Shown: positions 50,433-60,198, numbered from the stretch's first letter. The stretch is DNA of 64,000 bases from Microbacterium gubbeenense DSM 15944 (GCF_000422745.1 NZ_AUGQ01000001.1:1-64000); one strand, 5' to 3'. Made by a program: numbers and translations. The notes: generated by a model from the letters alone, not told the origin.

Positions 50433-50996
50433 TCAGTCGTTCACTCGGCCGAGGTAGTCGCCCGTGCGGGTGTCGACCTTGACCTTGACGCCCTCGCCCA
50501 GGAACAGCGGAACCTGGATCTCGGCGCCCGTGGAGACGGTTGCGGGCTTCGTGCCCGCGTTCGAGCGGTCGCCCTGCAGGCCCGGCTCGGTGTAGGTGAT
50601 CTCGAGCACGACCGACGGCGGCATCTCGAGGTACAGCGGCTGCCCATCGTGCATGCCGATCTGCACCTTCATGTTCTCGAGCAGGAAGCGGCTGGCGTCG
50701 CCGACGACCGTGTCGGTGACGTTGATCTGGTCGTAGTCCTCGACGTCCATGAACACGTAGCTGTCGCCGTCGTTGTACAGGTACTGGAAGTCGCGGCGAT
50801 CGACGTTCTGCACGTCGATCTTGGCGCCGGCGTTGAACGTCTTGTCGATGATCTTGCCCGACACGACGTTCTTCATCTTCGTGCGCACGAACGCACCGCC
50901 CTTGCCCGGCTTCACGTGCTGGAACTCGATGACGTTCCAGAGCTGTCCGTCGATGGACAGAACGACGCCGTTGCGGATGTCTGCGGTGGATGCCAT
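50433..50996 (-). CDS. efp: Elongation factor P
   Basis: The 187-residue, three-domain factor relieves ribosome stalling at polyproline. The loop [17 protein letters not shown] contains the Lys at the tip that approaches the peptidyl-transferase centre. The C-terminal [24 protein letters not shown] is the conserved OB domain. A TAGAAT sequence overlapping the aroB stop codon could be an internal promoter for it; the leader is 63 nt. Confidence 0.97.
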   Translation of the reverse strand: MASTADIRNGVVLSIDGQLWNVIEFQHVKPGKGGAFVRTKMKNVVSGKIIDKTFNAGAKIDVQNVDRRDFQYLYNDGDSYVFMDVEDYDQINVTDTVVGDASRFLLENMKVQIGMHDGQPLYLEMPPSVVLEITYTEPGLQGDRSNAGTKPATVSTGAEIQVPLFLGEGVKVKVDTRTGDYLGRVND

Positions 50997-51059
50997 GTGT
51001 GTGAGATTCCGTTTCGTGGTGTGTGCGGGCGCGGCGTGATCAGCGCCCAACGAGAGATT

Positions 51060-52178
51060 CTATCGCGAACGCGTGCGAATGATGTTGCCGGAGGATTCTT
51101 CGCCGATCTCCTGGTACGCGGCGAACAGCAGCGACTGGTCGGGCGCCTGCATCACGGCGGGCTTGCCGATCTCGTCGAGCACGATGAATCGCAGCTGCCC
51201 CGCCCGCGTCTTCTTATCGCGCTGCATCGTCGCCAGCAGCTGCGAGAACGCGCCCGCGCGGTACGTGGTCGGAAGACCGAGCGCGGTCAGGATCCGGCGA
51301 TGCCGGTCGACGGACTCGTCGCTCAGGCGCCCCGCGAGCCGCGACAGCTCGGCCGCGAACATCATGCCGATCGACACGGCGGCCCCGTGGCGCCACTGGT
51401 AGCGCTCGGCGTGTTCGATCGCGTGGCCCAGCGTGTGCCCGTAGTTGAGCATCTCGCGCAGCCCCGCCTCGCGGAAGTCCTGCCCCACGACGTCGGCCTT
51501 CATGCGGATCGCCAGCTCCAGCGCCCGGCGGAACTCGTCCGACTCGGGATCGAGGGCCTGAACCGGGTCGCGCTCAACCATGTCGAGGATCTCGGGGTAC
51601 CGGATGAATCCGGCCTTCAGCACCTCGGCGAAGCCCGCGGTCAGTTCGTTCTTCGGCAGCGGCTCGAGCAGGTCGAGGTCGCAGAGCACAGCCCGCGGCG
51701 ACCAGAACGCCCCCACGAGGTTCTTGCCCTCCGAGGTGTTGATGCCCGTCTTCCCGCCGACGGCCGCGTCGACCATGCCGAGCACGGTCGACGGCACCTG
51801 CACGACGGCGACCCCGCGCAGCCAGGTGGCGGCGACGAAGCCCGCGACATCGGTTGCCGCTCCCCCACCGATGCCGACGATCGCGTCGGTGCGCGTGAAG
51901 TCGGCCTGCCCCAGGATCCCCCACAGGAACGCGGCGACCTCGATGCGCTTGGCGTCCTCGGCGTCCGGGATCTCCGCGAGCAGCACCTCGAGGTCGCCGC
52001 CGGCGATCATCTCGTCGCGCAGGTCGGCGACGATCCGGCCCATCGTCGGCTGATGGACGATGAGGACCTTCTTCGTCTCCTCGGGCAGCGCCTCGCGGAT
52101 CCGGTGTCGCAGCCCGCGCCCGATCGTAACGTCGTAGCCGGGGGTTCCCTCGACATGGATGACGGTGTCGTCGCTCAT
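51060..52178 (-). CDS. aroB: 3-dehydroquinate synthase
   Basis: This 372-residue NAD- and zinc-dependent enzyme closes the ring in the shikimate pathway. NAD-binding GIGGGAATDVAGFVAATWLRG, VPSTVLGMVDAAVGGKTGIN and the zinc ligands in NYGHTLGHAIEH are clear. The start at 52178 overlaps aroK by 4 nt. Confidence 0.97.
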   Translation of the reverse strand: MSDDTVIHVEGTPGYDVTIGRGLRHRIREALPEETKKVLIVHQPTMGRIVADLRDEMIAGGDLEVLLAEIPDAEDAKRIEVAAFLWGILGQADFTRTDAIVGIGGGAATDVAGFVAATWLRGVAVVQVPSTVLGMVDAAVGGKTGINTSEGKNLVGAFWSPRAVLCDLDLLEPLPKNELTAGFAEVLKAGFIRYPEILDMVERDPVQALDPESDEFRRALELAIRMKADVVGQDFREAGLREMLNYGHTLGHAIEHAERYQWRHGAAVSIGMMFAAELSRLAGRLSDESVDRHRRILTALGLPTTYRAGAFSQLLATMQRDKKTRAGQLRFIVLDEIGKPAVMQAPDQSLLFAAYQEIGEESSGNIIRTRSR

Positions 52179-52708
52179 TCGGATTCCTTTCGTTCGAGAA
52201 CGATGCCGAGGCGCTCCGCGGCCCATTCGGCGGCCTCCTCGACGACGTTCTTGAGGGGCCCGCGCGACGTGTCGTACGTCACGTCGGCCAGCGATTCGTA
52301 GATGGGGCGCCGCTCCTCGGCGATGCGCGCCCACTCCTTCATCGGATCCCCGCCGTTCAGCAGCGGGCGCTTCGAACCGTGGATCCGCGACGCGATCGTG
52401 CGCAGGGAGACGGTGAGGGCGACGACCAGGTGGGGTTGAAGAGCCTCGCGCGTCTCGGGGGCGAGCACGGCGCCGCCGCCGAGCGCGATGACGCCTCCCG
52501 CGCCCAGCGCCGTCGCCACCGTCTCGCGCTCGATGCGCCGGAACTCGGCCTCGCCCTGCGCCTCGAAGAGGTCGGCGATCGGGCCGTGCTCGCGCACGAT
52601 CATCGAGTCGGTGTCGGTGAACGTCGTGCCGAGCCGCTTGGCGACCCTGCGGCCGATGCTCGACTTACCGGCGCCCATCGGCCCGATGAAGACGATCGCC
52701 TCACGCAT
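52175..52708 (-). CDS. aroK: Shikimate kinase
   Basis: The 177-residue P-loop kinase has Walker [10 protein letters not shown], the shikimate-binding DTDSMI and [11 protein letters not shown], the GGGAVL Walker-B-like loop and the lid RPLLNGG. It phosphorylates shikimate at the 3-hydroxyl. Its start lies 8 nt inside aroC. Confidence 0.96.
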   Translation of the reverse strand: MREAIVFIGPMGAGKSSIGRRVAKRLGTTFTDTDSMIVREHGPIADLFEAQGEAEFRRIERETVATALGAGGVIALGGGAVLAPETREALQPHLVVALTVSLRTIASRIHGSKRPLLNGGDPMKEWARIAEERRPIYESLADVTYDTSRGPLKNVVEEAAEWAAERLGIVLERKESE

Positions 52709-53909
52709 GTCCGAGCGACTGCGCCGTGCTCCGCAGGTTCTCCGGGATCGCGGCGAGGTACGCATCGACGTTGCGCCGGGTCTCGTCGATCGAGTCTCCG
52801 CCGAACTTCTCGAGCACGACGTCGGCGAGCGTGATCGAGACCATCGCCTCGGCCACGACGCCGGAGGCCGGGACCGCGCACACGTCGGAGCGCTGGTGGT
52901 GGGCCGCGGCCTTCTCGCCCGTGGCGACGTCGATCGTCTCGAGGGCGCGCGGCACGGTCGCGATCGGCTTCATGCCGGCGCGCACGCGCAGAGTGGTGCC
53001 GGTGGACATGCCGCCCTCGGTGCCGCCGGCGCGATCGGTGCCGCGGGCGACGCCGTCGTCGGTCGGGAACAGCGCGTCGTGCGCGGCGGATCCGCGGCGG
53101 CGCGTGGTCTCGAAGCCGTCGCCGACCTCGACGCCCTTGATGGCCTGGATGCTCATGAGCGCCTGCGCGAGCTTGGCGTCGAGGCGGCGGTCCCAGTGCA
53201 CGTGCGAACCGAGCCCCGGGGGAACGTTGTAGGCGAGCACCTCGACGATGCCGCCGAGCGTGTCGCCGGCCTTCTTCGCGTCGTCGACCTCCGCGACCAT
53301 CTTCGCGCTCGTCTCCGCGTCGAAGCAGCGCAGCGGATCCGCGTCGAGCGACGCGACGTCGTCGGGCGTCGGCACGGGCGCGCCCTCGGGAGAGGCGACG
53401 GGGCCGATCGAGAGCGTGTGGCTGACGAGGCGGATCCCGAGCTCGCCCAGGAACTTGCGCGCGATCGCGCCGAGGGCGACGCGCGCCGCCGTCTCGCGGG
53501 CGCTCGCGCGCTCGAGCACCGGGCGCGCCTCGTCGAAGCCGTACTTCTGCATGCCGACGAGGTCGGCGTGCCCCGGACGGGGGCGGGTGAGAGGAGCGCC
53601 GCGACCGCGCGACTTCTCGCTGAGCTCGACCGGCTCGGCGCTCATGACCTCGGTCCACTTCGGCCACTCGGTGTTGCCGATCCGAACCGCGATGGGGCTT
53701 CCCATCGTGAGGCCGTGGCGGATGCCGCCCGAGATCGACAGCTCGTCCTGCTCGAACTTCATGCGCGAGCCGCGGCCGTAGCCGAGCTTGCGCCGCTGAA
53801 GATCTGCCTGGATGTCGTCCGGGCTCACGGGCACGCCAGCAGGCAGGCCCTCCATGATGGCGATGAGTTCGGGGCCATGAGACTCCCCGGCGGTCAGAAC
53901 GCGAAGCAT
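52701..53909 (-). CDS. aroC: Chorismate synthase
   Basis: The 402-residue FMN-dependent enzyme forms chorismate from EPSP. It starts [15 protein letters not shown], with the signature [36 protein letters not shown], the [19 protein letters not shown] helix and [17 protein letters not shown], partly inside the end of aroE, is 7 nt before the ATG and could be an internal promoter. Confidence 0.97.
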   Translation of the reverse strand: MLRVLTAGESHGPELIAIMEGLPAGVPVSPDDIQADLQRRKLGYGRGSRMKFEQDELSISGGIRHGLTMGSPIAVRIGNTEWPKWTEVMSAEPVELSEKSRGRGAPLTRPRPGHADLVGMQKYGFDEARPVLERASARETAARVALGAIARKFLGELGIRLVSHTLSIGPVASPEGAPVPTPDDVASLDADPLRCFDAETSAKMVAEVDDAKKAGDTLGGIVEVLAYNVPPGLGSHVHWDRRLDAKLAQALMSIQAIKGVEVGDGFETTRRRGSAAHDALFPTDDGVARGTDRAGGTEGGMSTGTTLRVRAGMKPIATVPRALETIDVATGEKAAAHHQRSDVCAVPASGVVAEAMVSITLADVVLEKFGGDSIDETRRNVDAYLAAIPENLRSTAQSLGHA

Positions 53910-53914
53910 GACCT

Positions 53915-54730
53915 CTAGCCTAGGGCGTCCCGCATCGCCCGAATGACCTGAGCCTCGTCCGGCAGCTCGCGATCGGCGTCGCCCGACACGAAGATCCGCA
54001 CCTGCAGCACGGCCTGGTGCAGCAGCATGCCGAGGCCGTGATGCGCCTCAGCCTGCCACCGCTGCGCGAGCGCGCTCGGCCACGGGCTGTAGGCCACGTC
54101 GAACAGCACGCCGCCCGCGTCCGCGAGCGCGTCGGCGTGGCCCGGATCGAGCTCCGCGCCCCCGGGCAGCGTCGCGATCGTCAGATCCACCGGATCCCGC
54201 ACCTCGCCGAGCGCGACCGCGCGCGCCGGGACGCCGATGCGCGCGGCCAGAGCGAGCATCGCCGCGGCGCGCTCGGGCCGGCGCGCGGCGATCTCGACGC
54301 GGCGCGCCCCGAGCGCGGATACGGCGACGAGCGCCGAGGTCGTGGTCGCGCCGGATCCGACGAGGCGAACCGTCTCCGCGCCGCCGACGCCCGACTCCTC
54401 GAGCGCGTTCGCGAGCCCGCCGACATCGGTGTTGAACCCGCGGAGCCCCTCGTCGTCTCCGAAGAACAGCGTGTTTACCGCGCCCGTGAGCTCGGCGGGC
54501 CGGTCCCGGAGCGCCGCCTGACGGAAGGCGGCGTCCTTCAGCGGGAACGTGACCGCGAGCCCGCGCACCGAGGCGCGCGCAAGCTCATCGGCGAACCGGT
54601 CGGCCTCGACGAGGCGCCGTTCGAACGTCCAGTCGAGGCCGAGCGCGCGGTACGCCGCGAGGTGCAGCTCGGGCGACCGGCTGTGGGCGATCGGGGCGCC
54701 CCAGACCTCCGCGCCGGTCAACCGCCGCAT
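53915..54730 (-). CDS. aroE: Shikimate dehydrogenase
   Basis: The 271-residue NADPH-dependent enzyme reduces 3-dehydroshikimate. It has [14 protein letters not shown] with the substrate Ser pair, the catalytic Lys in [22 protein letters not shown] and the nucleotide-binding [20 protein letters not shown] (GxGATxxA form). Its start overlaps the mltG stop by 13 nt. Confidence 0.94.
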   Translation of the reverse strand: MRRLTGAEVWGAPIAHSRSPELHLAAYRALGLDWTFERRLVEADRFADELARASVRGLAVTFPLKDAAFRQAALRDRPAELTGAVNTLFFGDDEGLRGFNTDVGGLANALEESGVGGAETVRLVGSGATTTSALVAVSALGARRVEIAARRPERAAAMLALAARIGVPARAVALGEVRDPVDLTIATLPGGAELDPGHADALADAGGVLFDVAYSPWPSALAQRWQAEAHHGLGMLLHQAVLQVRIFVSGDADRELPDEAQVIRAMRDALG

Positions 54731-56124
54731 CCGGTCGAGTCGGGATTATCGGCGCACCATTCCTGCAGCAGCGCGACGTTCTTCTCATGCTCGTCCAGCG
54801 TCGATGCGAATCGCGTCTCGCCTGTTGCAAGGTTCACCGTGGCGAAGTACAGCCAGCTTCCGTCGGCAGGTTCCACCGCCGCCTCGATCGCAAGCTCGCC
54901 GGGGTTCGCGATCGGCCCCGCAGGAAGGCCCTTGTGCACGTACGTGTTCCAGGCGTTGTCGTCTTCGAGCGCCTCCGCCGAGCTGAAGACGTCGCCGTCG
55001 TGCATTTTGCCGACGCCGTACTGCGCCGTCGAGTCCATCTGCAACAGCATGTCGTCGTCGAGCCGGTTCTCGATCACGCGCGCGACCTTGAAGAAGTCCT
55101 CTTCCGCGGCCGCCTCGCGCTGGATCACGGACGCTTCCGTGAGGATCCGCTGCCGGTCCTCCTTCTGCACCCCCGCGTCGTCGAGCGACGAGCGAGTGCG
55201 ATCGACCATCTGCTGCACCGCTTCTGTCGCGTCGGTTCCGGGCGCGAAGTCGTAGGCGGCGGGGAACAGCCAGCCCTCGAGCGAATCGGCATCGACGCCG
55301 TAGTCCGAGGGATCGGCCAGCGCGTCGTCGACGTCGTCCTCGGACACCTCGAGCACCGACGCCATGATCGGCACGATCTGCGTGATCGTGTAGCCCTCGG
55401 GGTAGACGACGCCGGGCAGGCGCGAGTCGGGATCGGTCAGCGTCGTGAGGGCCGCGGACGCCGTCATCTTCTGCTGGAGCTCGTACACCCCGGGACGGAA
55501 CTCGGGGTTCTGCTGGGCCGAGACGAGCATGTCGTAGAACACCGACTCGGTCATCGTCACGCCGGCTTCGTTCAGCTTCTGCGACACCTCCCACCCGGTG
55601 TCGCCCTGCTCGATCGCGATGACGGCCTCGCCGGTCGCCAGGCCCTCCTCGTAGTCGGTCGGCTCGGCGTTCACGCCGAAGAAATCGCCGATCGGTCCGC
55701 CGATCTGCTTGGCCGCCCACCAGCCGCCGAAGGCGAGCGCGGCGATCAGCGCGAGGATGACGAGGAGGATGATGATCGCGCCGCGCCGGCGCTTCTTCGG
55801 TCCGCGCGTCGTCGGGGACGAGCCGGTGGTCAACAGGTCGTGCAGGCCCGCGTGCGAATCGTTCGACTTCGCAGGCTCGAGGCGGGATCCGCCGGACATG
55901 ACGATCGCCTCCGGCGCGGTCGTCTCCAGCACCGCGCCGCGCGCGGGCGTGGCGCGCGGGCCGGTCGACCCGCGTGCGGGTTCGCTCGACGGCGAGGGAT
56001 CCGAGGGCGTCGAGTCGCCCGCCGCCCGGGCGGCAGCGTCCCAGTCGGCCGACTGTCTGGCGCGCAGCTCGCGCAGTTCGCGCCTCGACAGGGGTCGGCC
56101 CTCGGGGGAAAGGGGGTCGCTCAT
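54718..56124 (-). CDS. mltG: Endolytic transglycosylase MltG
   Basis: The 468-residue cell-wall enzyme cuts nascent glycan strands and sets chain ends. Residues 1-114 are cytosolic and rich in Pro/Ser/Arg; 115-138 form one membrane helix; then come a LysM-like domain and the YceG catalytic domain (YPEGYTITQI; EGWLFPAAYDF; ARVIENRL; PIANPGELAIEAAVEPA). The usual catalytic stretch ASIVExE reads A-S-V-I-Q335-R-E337 here, so the first Glu is Gln. The ATG at 56124 is 7 nt after ruvX. Confidence 0.92.
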   Translation of the reverse strand: MSDPLSPEGRPLSRRELRELRARQSADWDAAARAAGDSTPSDPSPSSEPARGSTGPRATPARGAVLETTAPEAIVMSGGSRLEPAKSNDSHAGLHDLLTTGSSPTTRGPKKRRRGAIIILLVILALIAALAFGGWWAAKQIGGPIGDFFGVNAEPTDYEEGLATGEAVIAIEQGDTGWEVSQKLNEAGVTMTESVFYDMLVSAQQNPEFRPGVYELQQKMTASAALTTLTDPDSRLPGVVYPEGYTITQIVPIMASVLEVSEDDVDDALADPSDYGVDADSLEGWLFPAAYDFAPGTDATEAVQQMVDRTRSSLDDAGVQKEDRQRILTEASVIQREAAAEEDFFKVARVIENRLDDDMLLQMDSTAQYGVGKMHDGDVFSSAEALEDDNAWNTYVHKGLPAGPIANPGELAIEAAVEPADGSWLYFATVNLATGETRFASTLDEHEKNVALLQEWCADNPDSTGCGG

Positions 56125-56131
56125 GGCGGGT

Positions 56132-56596
56132 CTACTCCTCGTCCAGCAGCGCTCCGGGCGCACGTCCGGTGCTCTTCTCGGTGTCGACGGCGTGCTGCAG
56201 GAACACGACCGCCGCAATCTGATCGACGATACCGCGAGAACCCTTCTGCGACCTGCCGGACTGGCGGAGCGCGGTGTGGGCGCTCACGGTGCTCAGGCGC
56301 TCGTCCACGAGCCGCACGCCGGTCTCCGGCAGCGCCGCGGCGATCAGCGCGGCGAATTCGCGAGCGTCGGCGGTCGACGGCGTGTCGTCGCCGCGCATGT
56401 TCAGGGGCAGGCCCACGACGATCTCGATCGGAGAGTATTCGCCCGCGATCTCGACGATGCGGGCGATCGAACCGTCGTTCCTCGCGACGGTTTCGACGGG
56501 AACGGCGAGCATGCCGTCGGCGTCGGACCGGGCGACGCCGATGCGCGCCCGGCCGACGTCGACGCCGAGGCGCACGCCCCTTCGGAACTCGCTCAC
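56132..56596 (-). CDS. ruvX: Holliday junction resolvase-like YqgF/RuvX
   Basis: The 154-residue RNase H-fold protein has RLGVDVGRARIGVARSD (first Asp), VVGLPLNMRGDD, VRLVDERLST (Glu) and DQIAAVVFLQ (last Asp). The family processes rRNA precursors or Holliday junctions. It overlaps alaS by 4 nt, the usual alaS-ruvX-mltG-aro order of actinobacteria. Confidence 0.93.
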   Translation of the reverse strand: MSEFRRGVRLGVDVGRARIGVARSDADGMLAVPVETVARNDGSIARIVEIAGEYSPIEIVVGLPLNMRGDDTPSTADAREFAALIAAALPETGVRLVDERLSTVSAHTALRQSGRSQKGSRGIVDQIAAVVFLQHAVDTEKSTGRAPGALLDEE

Positions 56597-59253
56597 AGCG
56601 CCAGAACGGCCGCCCGCACCGCGTCGAGGGCCGCGTCGACGCGAGTTGCGTCCTGGCCGCCGCCCTGGGCGAGGTCGGGCTTGCCGCCGCCGCCGCCGCC
56701 GAGCACGCCGGTCGCCGTCTTCACGAGGGCTCCGGCCTGTGCGCCGGCCTGGCGCGCGGCCTCGGTCGTCGCGATCACGACGACGGGGCGCGAGCCGACG
56801 ACGCCGACGAGCGCGACCACGGCCGCCTGCGCGGCGAGCCGCTCGCGCACCTGCGTGACGAGCGCGCGCACGTCATCCGCGGATCCGACCTCGCCGACCG
56901 ATGCCGCGACCAGCTGGACGCGACCGGCGGGCGCCGCGCCCGATACGAGCGCGGGCACGCGCTGCGACAGGCTCTGGGCCTCGAACGCCGCGATCTTCTT
57001 CTCGGCGCGCTTGAGGTTGGCGCTCAGCTCAGCGATGCGCGCCGCGAGCTGATCCTTCGGCGCCTTCAGCTGGCCGCTGAGCTCGGCGACGAGCGCGCGC
57101 TCTGCCGTGAGCTCGCGCAGCGCGTCCTGGCCGACCAAGGCCTCGACGCGGCGGTTCGACGCGCCGACCGATGCCTCGCTCGTGAGCGAGATGAGGCCGA
57201 TCTCCGACGAGCGCCCCACGTGGGTGCCGCCGCAGAGCTCGCGCGACCACGGGCCGCCGATGTCGACCATGCGCACCTCGGCGCCGTACTTCTCGCCGAA
57301 CAGCGCGGTGGCGCCCGCGGCCTTGGCGTCGTCGAGGCTCATCACCCGGGTCGTGACCTCGAGGTTGTCGGAGACGGCGCTGTTGGCGATCTCCTCGATC
57401 TCGGTCTTCGTCGCGTTCGACAGCGACTGTCCCCAGGAGAAGTCGATCCGCAGGTAGCCCGCGCGGTTCAGGGATCCGGTCTGCGTGGCGGCCGACCCGA
57501 GGGTGTCGCGCAGCGCGGCGTGTACAAGGTGCGTCGCGGAGTGCGCGGCCTGAGCGCGCCGGCGGTTGTTCTCGTCGACGACGGTCGTGGCGGCGTCGCC
57601 CACGGCGACCTCGCCGGAGTGCACCGTCACGGTGTGGCTCACGAGCCCGGCGACCGGGCGCTGAACGTCGATGACGTCGAGCTCGAACCCGGCGCCCACG
57701 ATCGTGCCGCGGTCGGCGACCTGACCGCCCGACTCGGCGTACAGCGTCGTCTCGGGCAGGATGACCTCGGCCGTCTGGCCGGCCGAGGCGCGCTCGACCG
57801 GGGCGCCGTCGACGATCAGTCCGAGCACGCGGCTCTCGGCGACGAGCTCGTCGTACCCGAGGAACCGGGTCTCGCCCGCTGCGCGGTACTCGCGGTAGAC
57901 GCTGAGGTCGGCGATCTGGGTCTTGCGCGACCGGGCGTTCTCCTTCGCGCGCTCGCGCTGGGAGCGCATGAGGTCGTCGAAACCATCGCGGTCGACGCCG
58001 ATACCGGCCTCCTCGGCGATCTCCAGCGTGAGATCGATCGGGAATCCGTAGGTGTCGTGCAGAAGGAAGGCCTGGTCGCCGCCGAGCTTCGCGGTTCCCG
58101 CCTCCTTGGCCTTGGTCACGGCCGTGTCGAGGATCGTGGATCCCGACGCGAGCGTGCGCAGGAAGGTCTCTTCCTCGGCGAACGCGTAATTCGAGATGCG
58201 CTGCCAGTCGGTATCGATCTCGGGGTACCCGGTCGACATCGCCTCGCGCGACGCGGCGAACAGCTCGGGGAACGTCGCCTCTTCGACGCCGAGCAGGCGC
58301 ATCGAGCGCACGGTGCGGCGCATCAGGCGGCGGAGGATGTAGCCGCGGCCCTCGTTGGACGGCGTGACGCCGTCGCTGAGCAGCATGAGCGACGAGCGCA
58401 CGTGGTCGGCGATGACGCGGAAGCGCACGTCGTCGGCGTGGTCGACGCCGTATCGGCGCCCGGAGAGCTCCACGGCGCGATCGAGGACCGGGCGCACCTG
58501 GTCCGTCTCGTACATGTTCTCGACGCCCTGCTTCAGGAACGCGACGCGCTCGAGGCCGAGGCCCGTGTCGATGTTCTTCTGCGGCAGCTCGCCGACGATG
58601 TCGAACTCGGTCTTCGAGCGCACGTTGTCGATCGCGTACTGCATGAACACGAGGTTCCAGATCTCGAGGAACCGGTTGTCGTCGACGGCGGGGCCGCCGT
58701 CCTTGCCGTACGCGGGGCCGCGGTCGACGTAGATCTCGGAGGAGGGCCCTGCCGGTCCCGGCTGCCCCGTCGTCCAGTAGTTGTCCTCGCGGCCCAGCCG
58801 CTGGATCCGGTTCGCGGGGAGCCCCGCGATGGAGCGCCAGAGCTGCTCCGCCTCGTCGTCGTCCTCGTAGACGGTGACCCAGAGGTCCTTCTCGGCGAAG
58901 CCGAGCCCGCCGTCCGACTCGCTCGAGGTCAGAAGCTCCCAGGCGTAGCCGATGGCTTCCTTCTTGAAGTAGTCGCCGAACGACCAGTTGCCCATCATCT
59001 GGAAGAAGGTGCCATGACGCGCGGTCTGGCCCACCTCTTCGATGTCGTTCGTCCGGATGCACTTCTGCAGGTCGGCGACGCTCTTGTACGGGGCCGGCAC
59101 CACGCCGGTCAGGTACGGAATGAACGGCACCATTCCGGCGATCGTGAACATGATCGACGGATCGTCGCTGACGAGCGACGCCGACGGAACGATCGTGTGA
59201 TCCTTCGAACGGAAGTAATCGAGGTAGCGGTTAGCGATCTCCGCGGTCTTCAT
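56593..59253 (-). CDS. alaS: Alanyl-tRNA synthetase
   Basis: This 886-residue enzyme has the class II catalytic core at the N-terminus (RYLDYFRSKDHTIVPSASLV; MFTIAGMVPF; RTNDIEEVGQTARHGTFFQMMGNWSFGDYFK) and a tRNA recognition domain. The editing domain has zinc ligands HSATHLVHAAL and CGGTHV. The C-terminal C-Ala domain carries a Gly-rich GVLGGGGGGKPDLAQGGG tail. It heads the long minus-strand series. Confidence 0.98.
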   Translation of the reverse strand: MKTAEIANRYLDYFRSKDHTIVPSASLVSDDPSIMFTIAGMVPFIPYLTGVVPAPYKSVADLQKCIRTNDIEEVGQTARHGTFFQMMGNWSFGDYFKKEAIGYAWELLTSSESDGGLGFAEKDLWVTVYEDDDEAEQLWRSIAGLPANRIQRLGREDNYWTTGQPGPAGPSSEIYVDRGPAYGKDGGPAVDDNRFLEIWNLVFMQYAIDNVRSKTEFDIVGELPQKNIDTGLGLERVAFLKQGVENMYETDQVRPVLDRAVELSGRRYGVDHADDVRFRVIADHVRSSLMLLSDGVTPSNEGRGYILRRLMRRTVRSMRLLGVEEATFPELFAASREAMSTGYPEIDTDWQRISNYAFAEEETFLRTLASGSTILDTAVTKAKEAGTAKLGGDQAFLLHDTYGFPIDLTLEIAEEAGIGVDRDGFDDLMRSQRERAKENARSRKTQIADLSVYREYRAAGETRFLGYDELVAESRVLGLIVDGAPVERASAGQTAEVILPETTLYAESGGQVADRGTIVGAGFELDVIDVQRPVAGLVSHTVTVHSGEVAVGDAATTVVDENNRRRAQAAHSATHLVHAALRDTLGSAATQTGSLNRAGYLRIDFSWGQSLSNATKTEIEEIANSAVSDNLEVTTRVMSLDDAKAAGATALFGEKYGAEVRMVDIGGPWSRELCGGTHVGRSSEIGLISLTSEASVGASNRRVEALVGQDALRELTAERALVAELSGQLKAPKDQLAARIAELSANLKRAEKKIAAFEAQSLSQRVPALVSGAAPAGRVQLVAASVGEVGSADDVRALVTQVRERLAAQAAVVALVGVVGSRPVVVIATTEAARQAGAQAGALVKTATGVLGGGGGGKPDLAQGGGQDATRVDAALDAVRAAVLAL

Positions 59254-59289
59254 ATCAGGGAGTGTGTCCTTGTGTCTGGCGAGAGGATG

Positions 59290-59469
59290 TCAGTCGTTGG
59301 TTTCGCGCGCGACCTCGGCGTGGTACGCCTCGGACATCGTGCCGGTGAAACCGCTGATGCGCGAGTCGATCGATGCCAACAGTTCGTGACCTCGCGGATC
59401 CTTGTTCATGAAATGCGCGGCGACGAAACCGCTGATGATGCCGAACAGGAACCACGCAACGTTCTTCAT
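59290..59469 (-). CDS. 59-residue membrane protein between rpsD and alaS
   Basis: ATG at 59469 runs to TGA at 59290-59292. The peptide begins MKNVAWFLFGIISGFVAAHF (one membrane helix with a GxxxG-like face), followed by MNKDPRGHELLASIDSRISG and a charged tail ending ARETND. A purine-rich GGGAGA precedes the start. The position, upstream of alaS after rpsD, is where many actinobacteria carry small conserved membrane proteins (DUF948/DUF6167 type), so it is probably the local counterpart. Function unknown. Confidence 0.7.
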   Translation of the reverse strand: MKNVAWFLFGIISGFVAAHFMNKDPRGHELLASIDSRISGFTGTMSEAYHAEVARETND

Positions 59470-59568
59470 GCCATCTCCCTTGGTCGCGAGCGGACGGGCG
59501 CATCCATCCTAAGCCGTTCGGCCTGCGCGTTCGCGCTCACGAGAGCGTAGCCTGTCTTCCCGAGCGCC

Positions 59569-59574
59569 TATGCT
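59569..59574 (+). promoter_or_regulatory. -10 box for leaderless PemK-like gene
   Basis: TATGCT is followed by 6 nt and the GTG at 59581, the leaderless arrangement seen at other genes here. Confidence 0.5.
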
Positions 59575-59580
59575 GACGTC

Positions 59581-60090
59581 GTGGCGAAACGCGGATTCTG
59601 GTCAACGGTGCTCACTCTCGGCGTCAAGGCGCTCGCCGATTCGTCCGGCAACAAGCGAAACCGATCACAGCGCGCCGGTTCGACCGACACCATCGAGGTC
59701 TCCCCCGAACAGGTGCGCGGGCTGCTGCTCGAGTACTCCCCCAACGACGACGGCGACCCCGACGCAGGCGAGATCGTCTGGACCTGGGTGCCGTATGCCG
59801 AGAACGACGGCCGCGGGAAGGACCGGCCCGTTCTCGTGATCGCCCGCCAGTCGGCCGACCGCGTGTACGCCGTGAAGCTGACGAGCAAGCAGAAGACGGG
59901 CCGCGACGACAGGCTCGGCATCGGTTCGGGCCCGTGGGACTCGAGCGGACGCCCGTCCTGGGTCGACACCGACCAGCTCTACAGCGTGCACCGCGACGGC
60001 ATGCGCCGAGAGGCCGCGGCCCTCGACCTCGACCGCTTCACGCGCGTCGCAATGGTCCTCCAGAAGGCGTACGGCTGGAAAACGCGCTGA
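59581..60090 (+). CDS. PemK/MazF-like family protein, no antitoxin partner
   Basis: This 169-residue protein's C-terminal part carries the PemK/MazF beta-barrel signs: GEIVWTWVPYAENDGRGKDRPVLVIARQ, VYAVKLTSKQ and a helix VAMVLQKAYGW. An N-terminal extension of about 50 basic and polar residues comes before it. MazF toxins cut mRNA, but this actinobacterial subgroup is a stand-alone conserved gene, and no antitoxin-sized frame lies beside it. It may be a chromosomal RNase or an inactive relative. Start GTG, leaderless; followed by two hairpins. Confidence 0.75.
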   Translation: MAKRGFWSTVLTLGVKALADSSGNKRNRSQRAGSTDTIEVSPEQVRGLLLEYSPNDDGDPDAGEIVWTWVPYAENDGRGKDRPVLVIARQSADRVYAVKLTSKQKTGRDDRLGIGSGPWDSSGRPSWVDTDQLYSVHRDGMRREAAALDLDRFTRVAMVLQKAYGWKTR

Positions 60091-60103
60091 CCCGGTTCCT
60101 CCC

Positions 60104-60153
60104 GGAATGCCTCGTGGTCGTTATGGGCGCTCAGAACGACCACGAGGCACTCC
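60104..60153. repeat. Long perfect inverted repeat after the PemK-like gene
   Basis: TGCCTCGTGGTCGTT (60108-60122) pairs perfectly with AACGACCACGAGGCA (60135-60149) around a 12-nt loop. One mismatch and a further GGA/TCC extend the stem. There is no T-run on either strand. It lies between convergent genes, beside the rpsD terminator. Confidence 0.7.
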
Positions 60154-60162
60154 CGCACACGC

Positions 60163-60198
60163 AAAAGGCGCCCCGGACGGAAGTCCGGGACGCCTTTT
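60163..60198. terminator. Bidirectional terminator for rpsD and the PemK-like gene
   Basis: AAAAGGCG and CCCGGAC pair with GTCCGGG and CGCCTTTT around a GGAA tetraloop, with one C-A mismatch. T-runs flank it in both directions. It starts 11 nt after the rpsD stop on the minus strand. Confidence 0.88.

Noticed and set aside
54787..59550. 1587-codon open frame opposite mltG, ruvX and alaS
   Set aside because: Antisense artefact of GC-rich codon bias; the real genes are on the minus strand.
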